Assembly: GCF_002440555.1 (NCBI RefSeq)
Contig: NZ_DJUR01000012.1
Location: 1-14,717, forward strand
From: Aerococcus sp. UBA6277
GTDB lineage: Bacteria; Bacillota; Bacilli; Lactobacillales; Aerococcaceae
Direction of reading: 5' to 3'
DNA: 14,717 bases
Both the position numbers and the translations under genes were made by a program. Every line of letters begins with the position of its first letter. Position 1 is the first letter of the stretch. Below, in pieces: positions 7,333-13,995 of the stretch. The notes under the pieces are model-generated. The model saw only the letters and a program-made list of their open reading frames with translations. It did not search any database and was not told the DNA's origin.

Positions 7333-7581
7333 ATGATTGAAGAAACAAATGTATTCGAATTAAAATTTAAAACTGCTGACAACAAAACACGTACTGTTAC
7401 TATTAAAAATCCTAAAGCAAATTTAGATGCCGCAACTGTAGAAGCAGCCTTAAATGCTTTTATCGCTTCAGACGCGTTTGTGAATGAAGAAGGACACAAG
7501 ATTTTCCACACTGCTGTTTCAGGCCGCTATGTTAACCGTCAAGTTCAAGATATTTATACATCAGAACCAGTAAACGCATAA
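7333..7581 (+). CDS. DUF2922 family small protein
   Basis: This 82-residue protein of unknown function carries the DUF2922 signature: FELKFKTADNKTRTVTIKNPK (paired beta strands), LDAATVEAALNAFIASDAF (helix), then IFHTAVSGRYVNRQVQDIYT (closing strands). Its strand-helix-strand order resembles the upstream DUF1659 protein, suggesting related small folds. It is soluble, with no cysteine and no export signal. The start is ATG with AGGAGG 6-7 nt upstream, one of the strongest ribosome sites in the window, suggesting high expression. Second gene of a two-gene operon that ends at a terminator at 7603-7631. A YvrJ-type third gene, common with this pair, is not seen. Confidence 0.85.
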   Translation: MIEETNVFELKFKTADNKTRTVTIKNPKANLDAATVEAALNAFIASDAFVNEEGHKIFHTAVSGRYVNRQVQDIYTSEPVNA

Positions 7582-7602
7582 TCACATCGGAATGACACAA
7601 GG

Positions 7603-7631
7603 CTTGGGCAATTTGTCCAAGTCTCTTTTTT
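7603..7631 (+). terminator. Rho-independent terminator of the DUF1659/DUF2922 operon
   Basis: CTTGGGC and GTCCAAG form a 7-bp stem (one G-U pair) around AATTT, followed by TCTCTTTTTTAT. Confidence 0.8.
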
Positions 7632-7646
7632 ATAAGCCATCTTCTA

Positions 7647-7674
7647 TTGAATCTTTTCTTTGCTGTGCTATTTA
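7647..7674 (+). promoter_or_regulatory. Extended -10 promoter driving the candidate RNA at 7680
   Basis: TTGAAT (7647-7652), a 16-nt spacer, and TGCTATTTA (7666-7674), an extended -10. The predicted start (about 7680) falls at the beginning of the end-to-end helix of the downstream segment and no open reading frame of usable length follows. Confidence 0.5.
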
Positions 7675-7679
7675 TTCAT

Positions 7680-7804
7680 AAGCCGAGGGCTTAATTTTAT
7701 ACGGTAAAATTTTAAAGACATGAGCTGAAGACTATCTAGGGTCAATCAAATTCCAGCCTATCTTTTAGTTATATTTAGTAATTTCTGCTACGTCCTCGGC
7801 TTAT
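7680..7804 (+). ncRNA. Candidate small structured RNA closed by an end-to-end helix
   Basis: ATAAGCCGAGG (7678-7688) is perfectly complementary to CCTCGGCTTAT (7794-7804), so a transcript from the promoter at 7647-7674 would have its 5' and 3' ends paired. Inside, AATTTTA/TAAAATT (7693-7699/7705-7711) makes a hairpin with loop TACGG, and AGCTGAAGA (7723-7731) pairs with TCTTTTAGTT (7761-7770), enclosing TAGG/CCTA (7737-7740/7757-7760). This gives a three-way junction of about 125 nt. I do not recognise an Rfam family. It is not a long rod, so 6S RNA is not a good fit. No convincing terminator follows directly, so the 3' end could lie further on or be processed. Confidence 0.45.
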
Positions 7805-7928
7805 ACTTTCTCTATTATTACCTTAAGAATAAGATGTGATCCAAGGCGTTCAGGCAGGAGACAATGGAAAAACAATGTTTTTGTAATTACCTTAATTATA
7901 CAATCTAAAATATGAATTTTGAGTATTT

Positions 7929-7961
7929 TAAAGGGTGAGACATTTTCTGCCCCACCCTTTA
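7929..7961. repeat. GC-rich hairpin, possible dispersed intergenic repeat
   Basis: TAAAGGGTG (7929-7937) pairs with CACCCTTTA (7953-7961) around a 15-base interior. It lacks a T-tract on either side, so it is not an obvious terminator. Similar GGGTGGGGCAGAAA-type hairpins recur between genes in Lactobacillales genomes, but this window has only one copy. Confidence 0.4.
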
Positions 7962-7967
7962 TGATAT

Positions 7968-8019
7968 AAAAACAGTCGCATTCGTTCGTGCAACTTCAGG
8001 GCCACAAACGAATACGACT
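7968..8019 (-). terminator. Terminator of the XRE regulator gene
   Basis: Arms 7974-7990 and 8003-8019 pair over 15 of 17 positions (AGTCG/CGACT, ATTCGTT/AACGAAT, GTG/CAC) with a 12-base loop. The minus-strand stem is followed by GTTTTTA. The plus strand also has a short T-run, so it may act in both directions. Confidence 0.75.
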
Positions 8020-8049
8020 TTTCTATGTTATTCTACTAATCGGTCAGGA

Positions 8050-8304
8050 TTATAATTCAACTTTAACAACTAGGTTTCCGCCAACAGCGTCAACGATTTC
8101 TTGTAACGTTGCTAATGAAATGTTTTGTTGTCTTGATTCTACACGTGAGATGTAACTTTGTTTACGTCCAGAGATTTCTGCTAGACGCGCTTGAGAAATA
8201 CCGCGTTTGCTACGAATTTCTAAAAGGATCTCTGCTGCGTTTTGCGTCGCTTTTTGACGAGCTGCTTCGCGTGGCTGTGCATTCGCAATTTTTAATTCTT
8301 CCAT
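8050..8304 (-). CDS. XRE-family helix-turn-helix regulator (solitary, HigA-like)
   Basis: An 84-residue DNA-binding protein. After a charged N-terminal helix (1-30), residues 31-75 form a Cro/C1-type HTH: LLEIRSKRGISQARLAEISG, then recognition helix KQSYISRVESRQQNISLATL and QEIVDAVGG, ending in the LVVKVEL strand typical of small antitoxin-like regulators. The ATG has AGGAGG 7 nt upstream and TATAAT further up. HigA antitoxins share this domain, but no toxin-sized frame lies upstream (8305-8487) or downstream, so a complete toxin-antitoxin pair is not supported. It has its own terminator and is monocistronic. Target genes are unknown; autoregulation is plausible but no operator was identified. 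Confidence 0.85.
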   Translation of the reverse strand: MEELKIANAQPREAARQKATQNAAEILLEIRSKRGISQARLAEISGRKQSYISRVESRQQNISLATLQEIVDAVGGNLVVKVEL

Positions 8305-8329
8305 GTTCAGCCCTCCTTACTTAATATAT

Positions 8330-8335
8330 ATTATA
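8330..8335 (-). promoter_or_regulatory. -10 element of the XRE gene
   Basis: A perfect TATAAT on the minus strand, 25 bases before the ATG. The matching -35 region is AT-rich without a good TTGACA, so the promoter may be weak or activated. Confidence 0.45.
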
Positions 8336-8447
8336 CTACAAATTATTTCATATTAGTTATAAATTGCTTGTAAATATACCTTATTTGAAAAAATCACCTA
8401 TATAATAGTACAACTTTTTCCCTATAATTACTAGCCAATTCGCTCAA

Positions 8448-8466
8448 TTGTTAAGGTTTTTAACAA
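8448..8466. terminator. AT-rich hairpin downstream of the LysM gene (weak terminator candidate)
   Basis: TTGTTAA and TTAACAA pair over 7 bp around GGTTT. It lies about 20 bases beyond the LysM stop codon but has no T-tract on the minus strand. Apart from this and the XRE -10, the stretch 8305-8487 shows nothing I can name. Confidence 0.3.
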
Positions 8467-8487
8467 ACAAATTTACATAAACTTTAC

Positions 8488-9135
8488 TTATTGTATACGA
8501 ACTACTTCACCAGGAGTTACAGAAGCCTCAGTTTTACCGTTCATTGCTAGGAACTCATCTAACGTTAAACCATTGTTAGTTGCAATTCGATAAGCATTGT
8601 CACCTGATTGAACTGTATATGTTCCAGCTGACGACGTTTGACTACTTGAACTAGCGCTAGCATCTGCTGTTGAAGACGATGATGAGCTAGCACTTGAAGA
8701 AGTCGATGACGATGAACTGGATGAAACATTTGGCGCTGTATAAGATGGATCATTTGATCTTGACTGTGCTAATGATGCTGAGTTTGCCTCATATTCTGCT
8801 GTTAAGCTTGCTAAATCTGTACTGTAATCTGTATCTTTGGTTAATTCTACAGAAGATGCAACCGATGACGATTCACTAGATTCGACACTTGAATCACCTA
8901 AAGATACACCCGATCCGTTTCCACTAGTCATTAATGGTTCAGCTGAATAATAGTCCAAACCGCTTAATGGCTGTGAATCCACTTGTACACCTAAAGGATT
9001 ACCCTCTTCAGCGGACGCTCTCCATGGAATAATCATCAACACGATAGCAGCTATCACAATACCCACAACCGTAAATTGCGTCGTTCGAGATTGTGCCTGC
9101 CATTTTTCAATAAATTCACCTAGCCATCCTGGCAT
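8488..9135 (-). CDS. LysM-domain surface protein, Ser-rich, SAG1386/EF1546-like
   Basis: The protein has 215 residues. A short cytoplasmic N-terminus (PGWLGEFIEKWQAQSRTTQ) is followed by one hydrophobic helix (about 21-37), so it is anchored with its C-terminus outside. The linker (about 80-170) is dominated by Ser, including a near-pure Ser stretch around 137-165 that would be flexible and possibly glycosylated. A single C-terminal LysM domain, YTVQSGDNAYRIATNNGLTL onward to GEVVRIQ, binds peptidoglycan. This layout (one TM, Ser-rich stalk, terminal LysM) resembles the SAG1386/EF1546 surface-protein family of Lactobacillales. No catalytic domain is present, so it is a wall-binding tether rather than a hydrolase. 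The ATG is preceded by AAGGTGGGGG. Gene neighbours give no further hint. Confidence 0.85.
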   Translation of the reverse strand: MPGWLGEFIEKWQAQSRTTQFTVVGIVIAAIVLMIIPWRASAEEGNPLGVQVDSQPLSGLDYYSAEPLMTSGNGSGVSLGDSSVESSESSSVASSVELTKDTDYSTDLASLTAEYEANSASLAQSRSNDPSYTAPNVSSSSSSSTSSSASSSSSSTADASASSSSQTSSAGTYTVQSGDNAYRIATNNGLTLDEFLAMNGKTEASVTPGEVVRIQ

Positions 9136-9375
9136 TGTATTTCCCCCACCTTATAAAAAGAAATTATGTGGCCAAATGTACAAGACTTAAACACTCTACA
9201 TACCTTTCACCACATATCGTATACGCTTAAAATCAAGTTTATCCCAACTATAATGCGCATCATATTCAAAATATAAACGCCATAATCATAAAGCATTTAC
9301 TTCATATTGTAGCACAAAATACCGAAATAATTTAACTTATAGATTACCCCTAGATTGCAGTTATGTTACAAAAAA
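9136..9375. other. AT-rich intergenic leader region upstream of the LysM gene
   Basis: This 240-base stretch should contain the LysM promoter (minus strand) and possibly one for the structured segment that follows (plus strand). I see only poor hexamer matches, for example TTGTAG at 9307-9312 with an AT-rich -10 region on the plus strand. No open reading frame or strong repeat is visible. Confidence 0.4.
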
Positions 9376-9620
9376 ACAGGGATGCGAGCGAGACCGGACA
9401 GGTCACCAACATTGGAAGAGGCGTGCCGTAGCACATGAAGTGTGGTGCAAGCTAATTCTAACGCATTTAACCGAGTTGGTGCTGAAGTGTACTTGAGTAG
9501 GTCGATAGCGCGCCCCTTCGACCCTAGTGACATAGAGATGTCTATGCGTCAGAAACGAACTCGACTACAAGGCGGTGGGTGGGTTACTCCTCCTGGCCAA
9601 TTTAAAAGACCCACGATTTT
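9376..9620 (+). ncRNA. Candidate large structured RNA between galE and the LysM gene
   Basis: About 245 bases, clearly GC-richer than flanking DNA and dense in complementary segments. Local hairpins: GACC/GGTC (9392-9404), GTGC/GCAC with loop CGTA (9423-9434) competing with CACAT/GTGTG (9432-9444), GGTCGA/TCGACC (9500-9523), CATAGA/TCTATG with loop GATG (9531-9546), and GTGGGT/ACCCAC (9575-9614) followed by GATTTT. Long-range pairs: CACCAAC/GTTGGTG (9404-9410/9475-9481), CGAGTT/AACTCG (9472-9477/9558-9563), CTTG..TAG/CTACAAG (9492-9500/9565-9571). The first two overlap, implying alternative folds or a pseudoknot. No convincing coding frame is present. The plus strand is inferred from the 3' hairpin with T-run. 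Family not recognised; a raiA/SCAR-type RNA is a guess only. Confidence 0.5.
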
Positions 9621-9649
9621 CACTGCGGGCCCCATTTCAATTCATATTT

Positions 9650-10666
9650 TTAGTCTTGGTCGTAACCGTTTGGATTGTTTGATTGCCATCTCCATGAGTC
9701 ACGGCACATGTCAGCTAAATCATGCTCTGCTGTCCAAGATAATAATGTCTTCGCATATGAAGCGTCTGCGTAGTTAGCAGCGACGTCACCAGGACGACGG
9801 TCTACTAGCTCATATGGGACTTCTACGCCATTTTGCGCAACAAATGTGTTGACTAGGTCTAATACTGAGTAGCCAATTCCTGTTCCTAAGTTAACTGTTT
9901 CAACACCTTGGTGGTCAAGTGCGTGTTTGATTGCGGCTACGTGTCCTTTGGCTAGGTCAACAACGTGGATGTAGTCGCGGACACCTGTACCATCGTGAGT
10001 TGGATAGTCGCTACCAAATACAGATAAGTGGTCGCGTTTACCGATAGCCACTTGAGTGATGTAAGGCATTAGGTTATTTGGAATATCTGTTGGGTCTTCA
10101 CCGATTAGGCCTGATTCGTGGGCACCGATTGGGTTGAAGTAACGTAAGATCATGACTGACCATGTGTCGTCAGCTACTGCTAGGTCACGAAGGATTTGTT
10201 CGTTCATGACTTTCGTATAACCGTATGGGTTGGTTGCGCTTGTTGGTAGGTCTTCTGTTAATGGTGACTCATTGTCCATACCGTATACAGTGGCAGATGA
10301 AGAGAAGACAATTTTATTGACGTTAAATTCTTGCATTACCTCAAGAACTGACACTAAACCCCCTAAGTTGTTGTCGTAGTATTTAATTGGTTTAGCAACT
10401 GATTCACCAACTGCTTTGAAGGCAGCGAAGTGAATAACCGCTTCAATATTTTCTACTTCAAAAATATGGGTTAACGCTTCTTTGTCTAATACGTTTGCTT
10501 CATAGAAGCGTGGGCGGACACCAGAAATTTCTTCGATTCGTTCTAAAACAACTGGTTTACTATTTGAGTAATCATCCACGATCACGACATCATAACCAGC
10601 TTGGATTAATTCAATTGTTGTGTGGGAACCGATATAACCAGTACCACCTGTAACTAGAATAGCCAT
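9650..10666 (-). CDS. galE: UDP-glucose 4-epimerase
   Basis: GalE interconverts UDP-galactose and UDP-glucose in the Leloir pathway and supplies UDP-Gal for envelope sugars. The 338-residue length is standard. This short-chain dehydrogenase-type enzyme has the NAD motif TGGTGYIGSH (6-15), the SSSATVYG segment with S124 and the catalytic pair Y148-x3-K152 (YGYTK). LRYFNPIGAH, GTGVRDYIHVVDLA and RRPGDV are further GalE signatures in the sugar-binding half. The ATG has AAAGGAG 7 nt upstream. No galK, galT or galM is adjacent, so in this strain it stands alone, perhaps serving polysaccharide synthesis as much as galactose use. Its stop lies 30 bases from the structured segment at 9376-9620. Confidence 0.96.
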   Translation of the reverse strand: MAILVTGGTGYIGSHTTIELIQAGYDVVIVDDYSNSKPVVLERIEEISGVRPRFYEANVLDKEALTHIFEVENIEAVIHFAAFKAVGESVAKPIKYYDNNLGGLVSVLEVMQEFNVNKIVFSSSATVYGMDNESPLTEDLPTSATNPYGYTKVMNEQILRDLAVADDTWSVMILRYFNPIGAHESGLIGEDPTDIPNNLMPYITQVAIGKRDHLSVFGSDYPTHDGTGVRDYIHVVDLAKGHVAAIKHALDHQGVETVNLGTGIGYSVLDLVNTFVAQNGVEVPYELVDRRPGDVAANYADASYAKTLLSWTAEHDLADMCRDSWRWQSNNPNGYDQD

Positions 10667-10728
10667 CTTAATTCTCCTTTAACCATGCAATTTTCAGCAG
10701 ATTTTTTGTCATTTATATATTTAAGTCT

Positions 10729-10737
10729 ATTGTATCA
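10729..10737 (-). promoter_or_regulatory. Extended -10 promoter of galE
   Basis: On the minus strand TGATACAAT reads as an extended -10 (TG-n-TACAAT) about 60 bases before the galE ATG. The -35 region is a T-rich run without a clear hexamer. Confidence 0.45.
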
Positions 10738-10739
10738 CA

Positions 10740-11156
10740 GCGGGAAAAAAGAAAAATATTAACAATCTGATAAATTTTAAAAATTTGATTTTCTTTATTG
10801 CTCATCTTATTGTGGGGTGGCGATTGTTTCCTAGCTGAAAAAGATTTTCAAAGTTAACAAAAAGTTTTACTTATAGTAACAATAAAATGCAATAATATAC
10901 ACTGGGTAGATATGTAACGCACATAGTCATCTCAATTAATTTACGACTGCCAATGCATTCAACTGCATTAGCTTTATTTGTCAAAAAAACCACGATAATC
11001 CCGCTTAAAAAATGGTTAACCATTATGCCAGATCAATAAATATGATCAAATAATGCATTAGTATGCCCAGAAATTTCAGAGAAAACCTAACATTTTTAAG
11101 GGGCTACATGTTATCATGGACTAATAAAATATGAGAAAACAGTTAGGAGTATCGAG
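10740..11156. other. Divergent galE-tyrA intergenic region with clustered palindromes
   Basis: No gene is visible in this AT-rich stretch. It holds a perfect 14-bp palindrome, AATGGTTAACCATT (11011-11024), a 10-bp palindrome TAATGCATTA (11051-11060), and AATGCATT (10952-10959) followed by another GCATTAG. The tyrA leader shows a possible -10 (TATCAT, near 11113) without a good -35 and an AGGAG site. No T-box specifier or antiterminator motif was found, which might have been expected for a tyrosine gene. Confidence 0.45.
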
Positions 11157-12023
11157 ATGAAAATTGGGATAGTAGGATTAGGTGTAATTGGCGGTTCGTT
11201 TGCGCAGGCGTTACAAACTGCAGGTTATCATGACATCTACGGGATTGATAGTAACCAAGAAACGCTTGATACCGCAGTTGAGATGGGCATGATTAAGGAA
11301 GGTTTTCTAACTGGTGAAAACATCTTAGGTCAAGTGGATCTAACCATTATGGCCTTATACCCGAAAACAGCTGTGAAATTTATTGCAGCTAACCGCGATT
11401 TCTTTAAAGATGGTAGTGTCTTAATGGATACAACGGGGACGAAAGAAAACTTTATGGCCGAGTTGGAGACCGTATTACCGGACAATATTGAGGTTGTTTA
11501 CACCCACCCTATGGCAGGTCGAGAGAACCGAGGGATTGCCTACGCACAAGGGTCGGTATTTCAAGGCGCTAACTTCCTAATCACGCCGACTGAAGCCAAT
11601 AATGAAGAAACTTTGAACAAAATAGAAGCCCTAGCCACTGAGATTGGTTTCGGTAAAATCAACCGCGTTTCAGCTAGCTTCCATGACCAAATGATTTCGT
11701 TCACCTCGCAACTCCCACATGCCATTGCGATTTCATTGATGAATTCAGACCACGAAAAACGCGAAACCGGTAAATTCACAGGTGACTCATACCCAGAATT
11801 AACTCGTATCGCCAAAATCAACGAAGACCTTTGGAGCGAACTTTTTATCGATAATAAGCATTACCTCTTACAATCGATTCAAGACTTTGAAGCCCAGTTA
11901 AACCTGATCAAAGACGCTATTCGAACCGACGACCGCGAGCAACTAAAAGAATTGTTTAGACATTCAACAGCGAATCGCTTGAAACTAGAATCCGAAATGG
12001 ATGAAAGGAAAAGACGAGGTTGA
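11157..12023 (+). CDS. tyrA: Prephenate dehydrogenase, ACT-less
   Basis: TyrA oxidatively decarboxylates prephenate to 4-hydroxyphenylpyruvate for tyrosine synthesis. The 288-residue protein has a Rossmann start, GIVGLGVIGGS (4-14), with D31 at the end of beta-2 (YGID), indicating NAD rather than NADP. It continues with the MDTTGTK segment (90-96), THPMAGRE (116-123) with the substrate-pocket His117, and QLPHAIA with His188 at the start of the helical dimerisation domain. It ends without the C-terminal ACT domain found in longer, tyrosine-inhibited Bacillus-type enzymes, so allosteric feedback through that domain is not expected. The ATG has AGGAG 7 nt upstream. It is monocistronic: no aro or hisC gene adjoins it and a terminator follows. 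A related dehydrogenase of the same family cannot be excluded. Confidence 0.88.
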   Translation: MKIGIVGLGVIGGSFAQALQTAGYHDIYGIDSNQETLDTAVEMGMIKEGFLTGENILGQVDLTIMALYPKTAVKFIAANRDFFKDGSVLMDTTGTKENFMAELETVLPDNIEVVYTHPMAGRENRGIAYAQGSVFQGANFLITPTEANNEETLNKIEALATEIGFGKINRVSASFHDQMISFTSQLPHAIAISLMNSDHEKRETGKFTGDSYPELTRIAKINEDLWSELFIDNKHYLLQSIQDFEAQLNLIKDAIRTDDREQLKELFRHSTANRLKLESEMDERKRRG

Positions 12024-12087
12024 GAGCGAACCCGACTATGGCTGTAAAAGGCGACTTATCCTCTTTTAAAATGATTATTTATTATCT

Positions 12088-12116
12088 AGAGACGTGATGT
12101 GTTCGCGTCTCTTTTT
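12088..12116 (+). terminator. Terminator of tyrA
   Basis: AGAGACG (12088-12094) pairs with CGTCTCT (12106-12112) around an 11-base loop, followed by TTTTT. It lies 65 bases after the tyrA stop. Confidence 0.8.
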
Positions 12117-12261
12117 CTATCTAGCCAAGGCTATAAAATCAGGTCCCAGCATCCAAAAAGGAAAGGTCGGCTCTCCTATCTTGATTTTTCTTATCAACCA
12201 TGACCGTCTTTTGCTAAGTCAGATAGTAGGCATTATATTCCTTTTTTCACAAAAGGTAAGT

Positions 12262-12267
12262 TATAAT
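12262..12267 (+). promoter_or_regulatory. -10 element of the oppA-like gene
   Basis: A perfect TATAAT 41 bases before the ATG. The -35 position is a T-rich run (CCTTTTTTC) rather than TTGACA. Upstream, 12160-12225 can form an imperfect hairpin (GGTC/GACC enclosing TTGAT/ATCAA) of unknown role. Confidence 0.5.
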
Positions 12268-12308
12268 GATTGGGATAATTATATTAAATTGAAAAGAGGT
12301 TGAGATTT

Positions 12309-13946
12309 ATGAAGAAGAAATTGGGTGTTCTTTCATTAACGGCATTGTCATTGGTGCTTGCGGCTTGTGGCAATGGTGGCACAACGGCGGATAATGAAGA
12401 AGCGGCTAAAAACATCAAAGTGACGGTGAACGGCGAACTGGCGTCGCTTGATAGTATCTCTTCGACAGATTCACCAAGTCAAAATACCATTGCCAACGTA
12501 ATGGAAGGTTTATACCGGCCTGCTGATAACGGCAGTAACGAATTAGGGGTCGCGGCTGAGGAACCAACCGTTTCAGAAGACGGTTTAACTTATACCTTCA
12601 CCATCCGTGACGATGCAGACTGGTCAAATGGTGACCCGGTAACTGCCCAAGACTTCGTTTATACCTACCAAAAAACAGTTACACCTGAAACTATCGGTGG
12701 AAACGCCAATAAATTCTATGTCATTGAAAATGCGGAAGCTATCGCAAACGGTGAAGCTGAACCGGATACGCTGGGTGTTAAAGCTATCGATGATAAAACA
12801 TTGGAGATTACCCTTGCCTCTCCAACAACTTACTTCACTGACTTATTAGCTACACCTTACTACTTACCAGTCAACCATAATGTGGCCACTGAACTGGGTT
12901 CTGACTACGGAACTTCTGCAGAAAACGCCGTATATAACGGACCGTTTGAAGTGAGCGACTGGAATTCAACTGAAATTGAATGGACATTAACGAAAAATGA
13001 CGAGTACTGGGACGCTGAAAATGTTGATTTAGATCAAATCGACTGGGTAATGTCTAAAGAAAACTCAACAAACGTGAACTTATTTGAAGGTGGCGAACTC
13101 CAATACACTGAAATCACTACCCCTTACGTTCAAGAATACCAAGACTCTGAAGTCTTACACATCGAACCTAAAGGTATGATTGGTTACATGGAATTCAACT
13201 CCCAATCAAGTCCAACAAATAACGTCCACTTCCGTCGCGCCATCAGCCAAGCTTATGACAAAGAAGCGTTTGTTGACGCCATCCTTGACGACGGTTCACA
13301 GGCAGCAGGTGGTTGGATTCCATCAGAATTCGGTTCTGACCCAGAATCAGGCATCGACTTCCGTGAAGAGAATGGTGATCTAATGACCTTTGACCTAGAA
13401 GCTGCCCAAGAAGAATGGGCCTTAGCCTTAGAAGACTTAGGAACAGATACAGTTGAAATTGAATTGTTAACTTCTGATACAGATACATCAAAAGCCACAT
13501 CAGAATACCTACAAGCCCAACTTCAAACCAACCTACCAGGTTTAACAGTAACCGTACGTAACGTACCATTAAAATCCCGTCAAGCAATCACAGGAACAGG
13601 CGAATTTGACATCGTATACGGTACCTATAACCCGTCTTATGCCGATCCAACTGCCTTCCTTGACTACTTCGTGACTGGATCATCATTATCATCAGGTGAT
13701 TTCTCAGACGCCACTTACGATGAATTAATGACCGAAGCCAAAACGACTAACGCACTTGACCCAGCAGCACGTTGGGACAACTTCCTAGCCGCTGAAAAAT
13801 ACCTAGTAGAAGACGCTGCAGCAGTCAGCCCAATCTACCAAGGAGCCTACGCAAACCTAATTGACCCAGCCTTGGAAAACGTCATCAACCAACCAAATGG
13901 GGTTGCACAATACTACCGCGCAGCTACATACAACGTCACTGAATAA
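12309..13946 (+). CDS. Oligopeptide ABC transporter substrate-binding lipoprotein (OppA-like)
   Basis: The 545-residue protein is a family 5 solute-binding protein. The N-terminus KKKLGVLSLTALSLVLAAC is a lipoprotein signal with lipobox LAAC and acylated Cys20, tethering it to the outer face of the membrane. The SBP_bac_5 signature follows at about 85-125 (EDGLTYTFTIRDDADWSNGDPVTAQDFVYTYQ in two parts). Later blocks include YNGPFEVSDW, HFRRAISQAYDKEAFV, and a C-terminal AVSPIYQGAYANLI. I chose ATG 12309, which gives a normal signal peptide and has AGAGG 9 nt upstream; the TTG at 12300 would add a hydrophobic-poor leader. No permease or ATPase genes flank it, so it probably supplies peptides to a transporter encoded elsewhere or acts as a peptide sensor. 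An insertion sequence begins 42 bases after its stop. Confidence 0.93.
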   Translation: MKKKLGVLSLTALSLVLAACGNGGTTADNEEAAKNIKVTVNGELASLDSISSTDSPSQNTIANVMEGLYRPADNGSNELGVAAEEPTVSEDGLTYTFTIRDDADWSNGDPVTAQDFVYTYQKTVTPETIGGNANKFYVIENAEAIANGEAEPDTLGVKAIDDKTLEITLASPTTYFTDLLATPYYLPVNHNVATELGSDYGTSAENAVYNGPFEVSDWNSTEIEWTLTKNDEYWDAENVDLDQIDWVMSKENSTNVNLFEGGELQYTEITTPYVQEYQDSEVLHIEPKGMIGYMEFNSQSSPTNNVHFRRAISQAYDKEAFVDAILDDGSQAAGGWIPSEFGSDPESGIDFREENGDLMTFDLEAAQEEWALALEDLGTDTVEIELLTSDTDTSKATSEYLQAQLQTNLPGLTVTVRNVPLKSRQAITGTGEFDIVYGTYNPSYADPTAFLDYFVTGSSLSSGDFSDATYDELMTEAKTTNALDPAARWDNFLAAEKYLVEDAAAVSPIYQGAYANLIDPALENVINQPNGVAQYYRAATYNVTE

Positions 13947-13995
13947 CATATCTAAAAAACTTAACAACACAAAAAAATCCCTAGATCTGTAGAGG

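Noticed and set aside
7680..7804. 6S RNA
   Set aside because: The end-to-end helix and dedicated promoter fit, but the length (about 125 nt) and the three-way junction do not fit the long rod with a central bubble.
7864..7908. A 14-codon peptide (MEKQCFCNYLNYTI) behind AGGAG
   Set aside because: The spacing to the ATG is only 3 nt and the frame is too short to support from one sequence. It overlaps AT-rich inverted repeats instead.
8050..8487. HigA-type toxin-antitoxin module
   Set aside because: The antitoxin-like HTH protein is present, but no toxin-sized frame lies immediately upstream or downstream; the neighbours are a terminator and a LysM gene.
9442..9777. A 111-codon plus-strand reading frame across the structured segment and the galE 3' end
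   Set aside because: It overlaps galE antisense by more than 120 bases, has no ribosome site, and its first half falls on the dense hairpins; the protein shows no domain character.
10740..11156. T-box or amino-acid riboswitch ahead of tyrA
   Set aside because: No T-box sequence, antiterminator/terminator pair or specifier stem could be found before the ATG.
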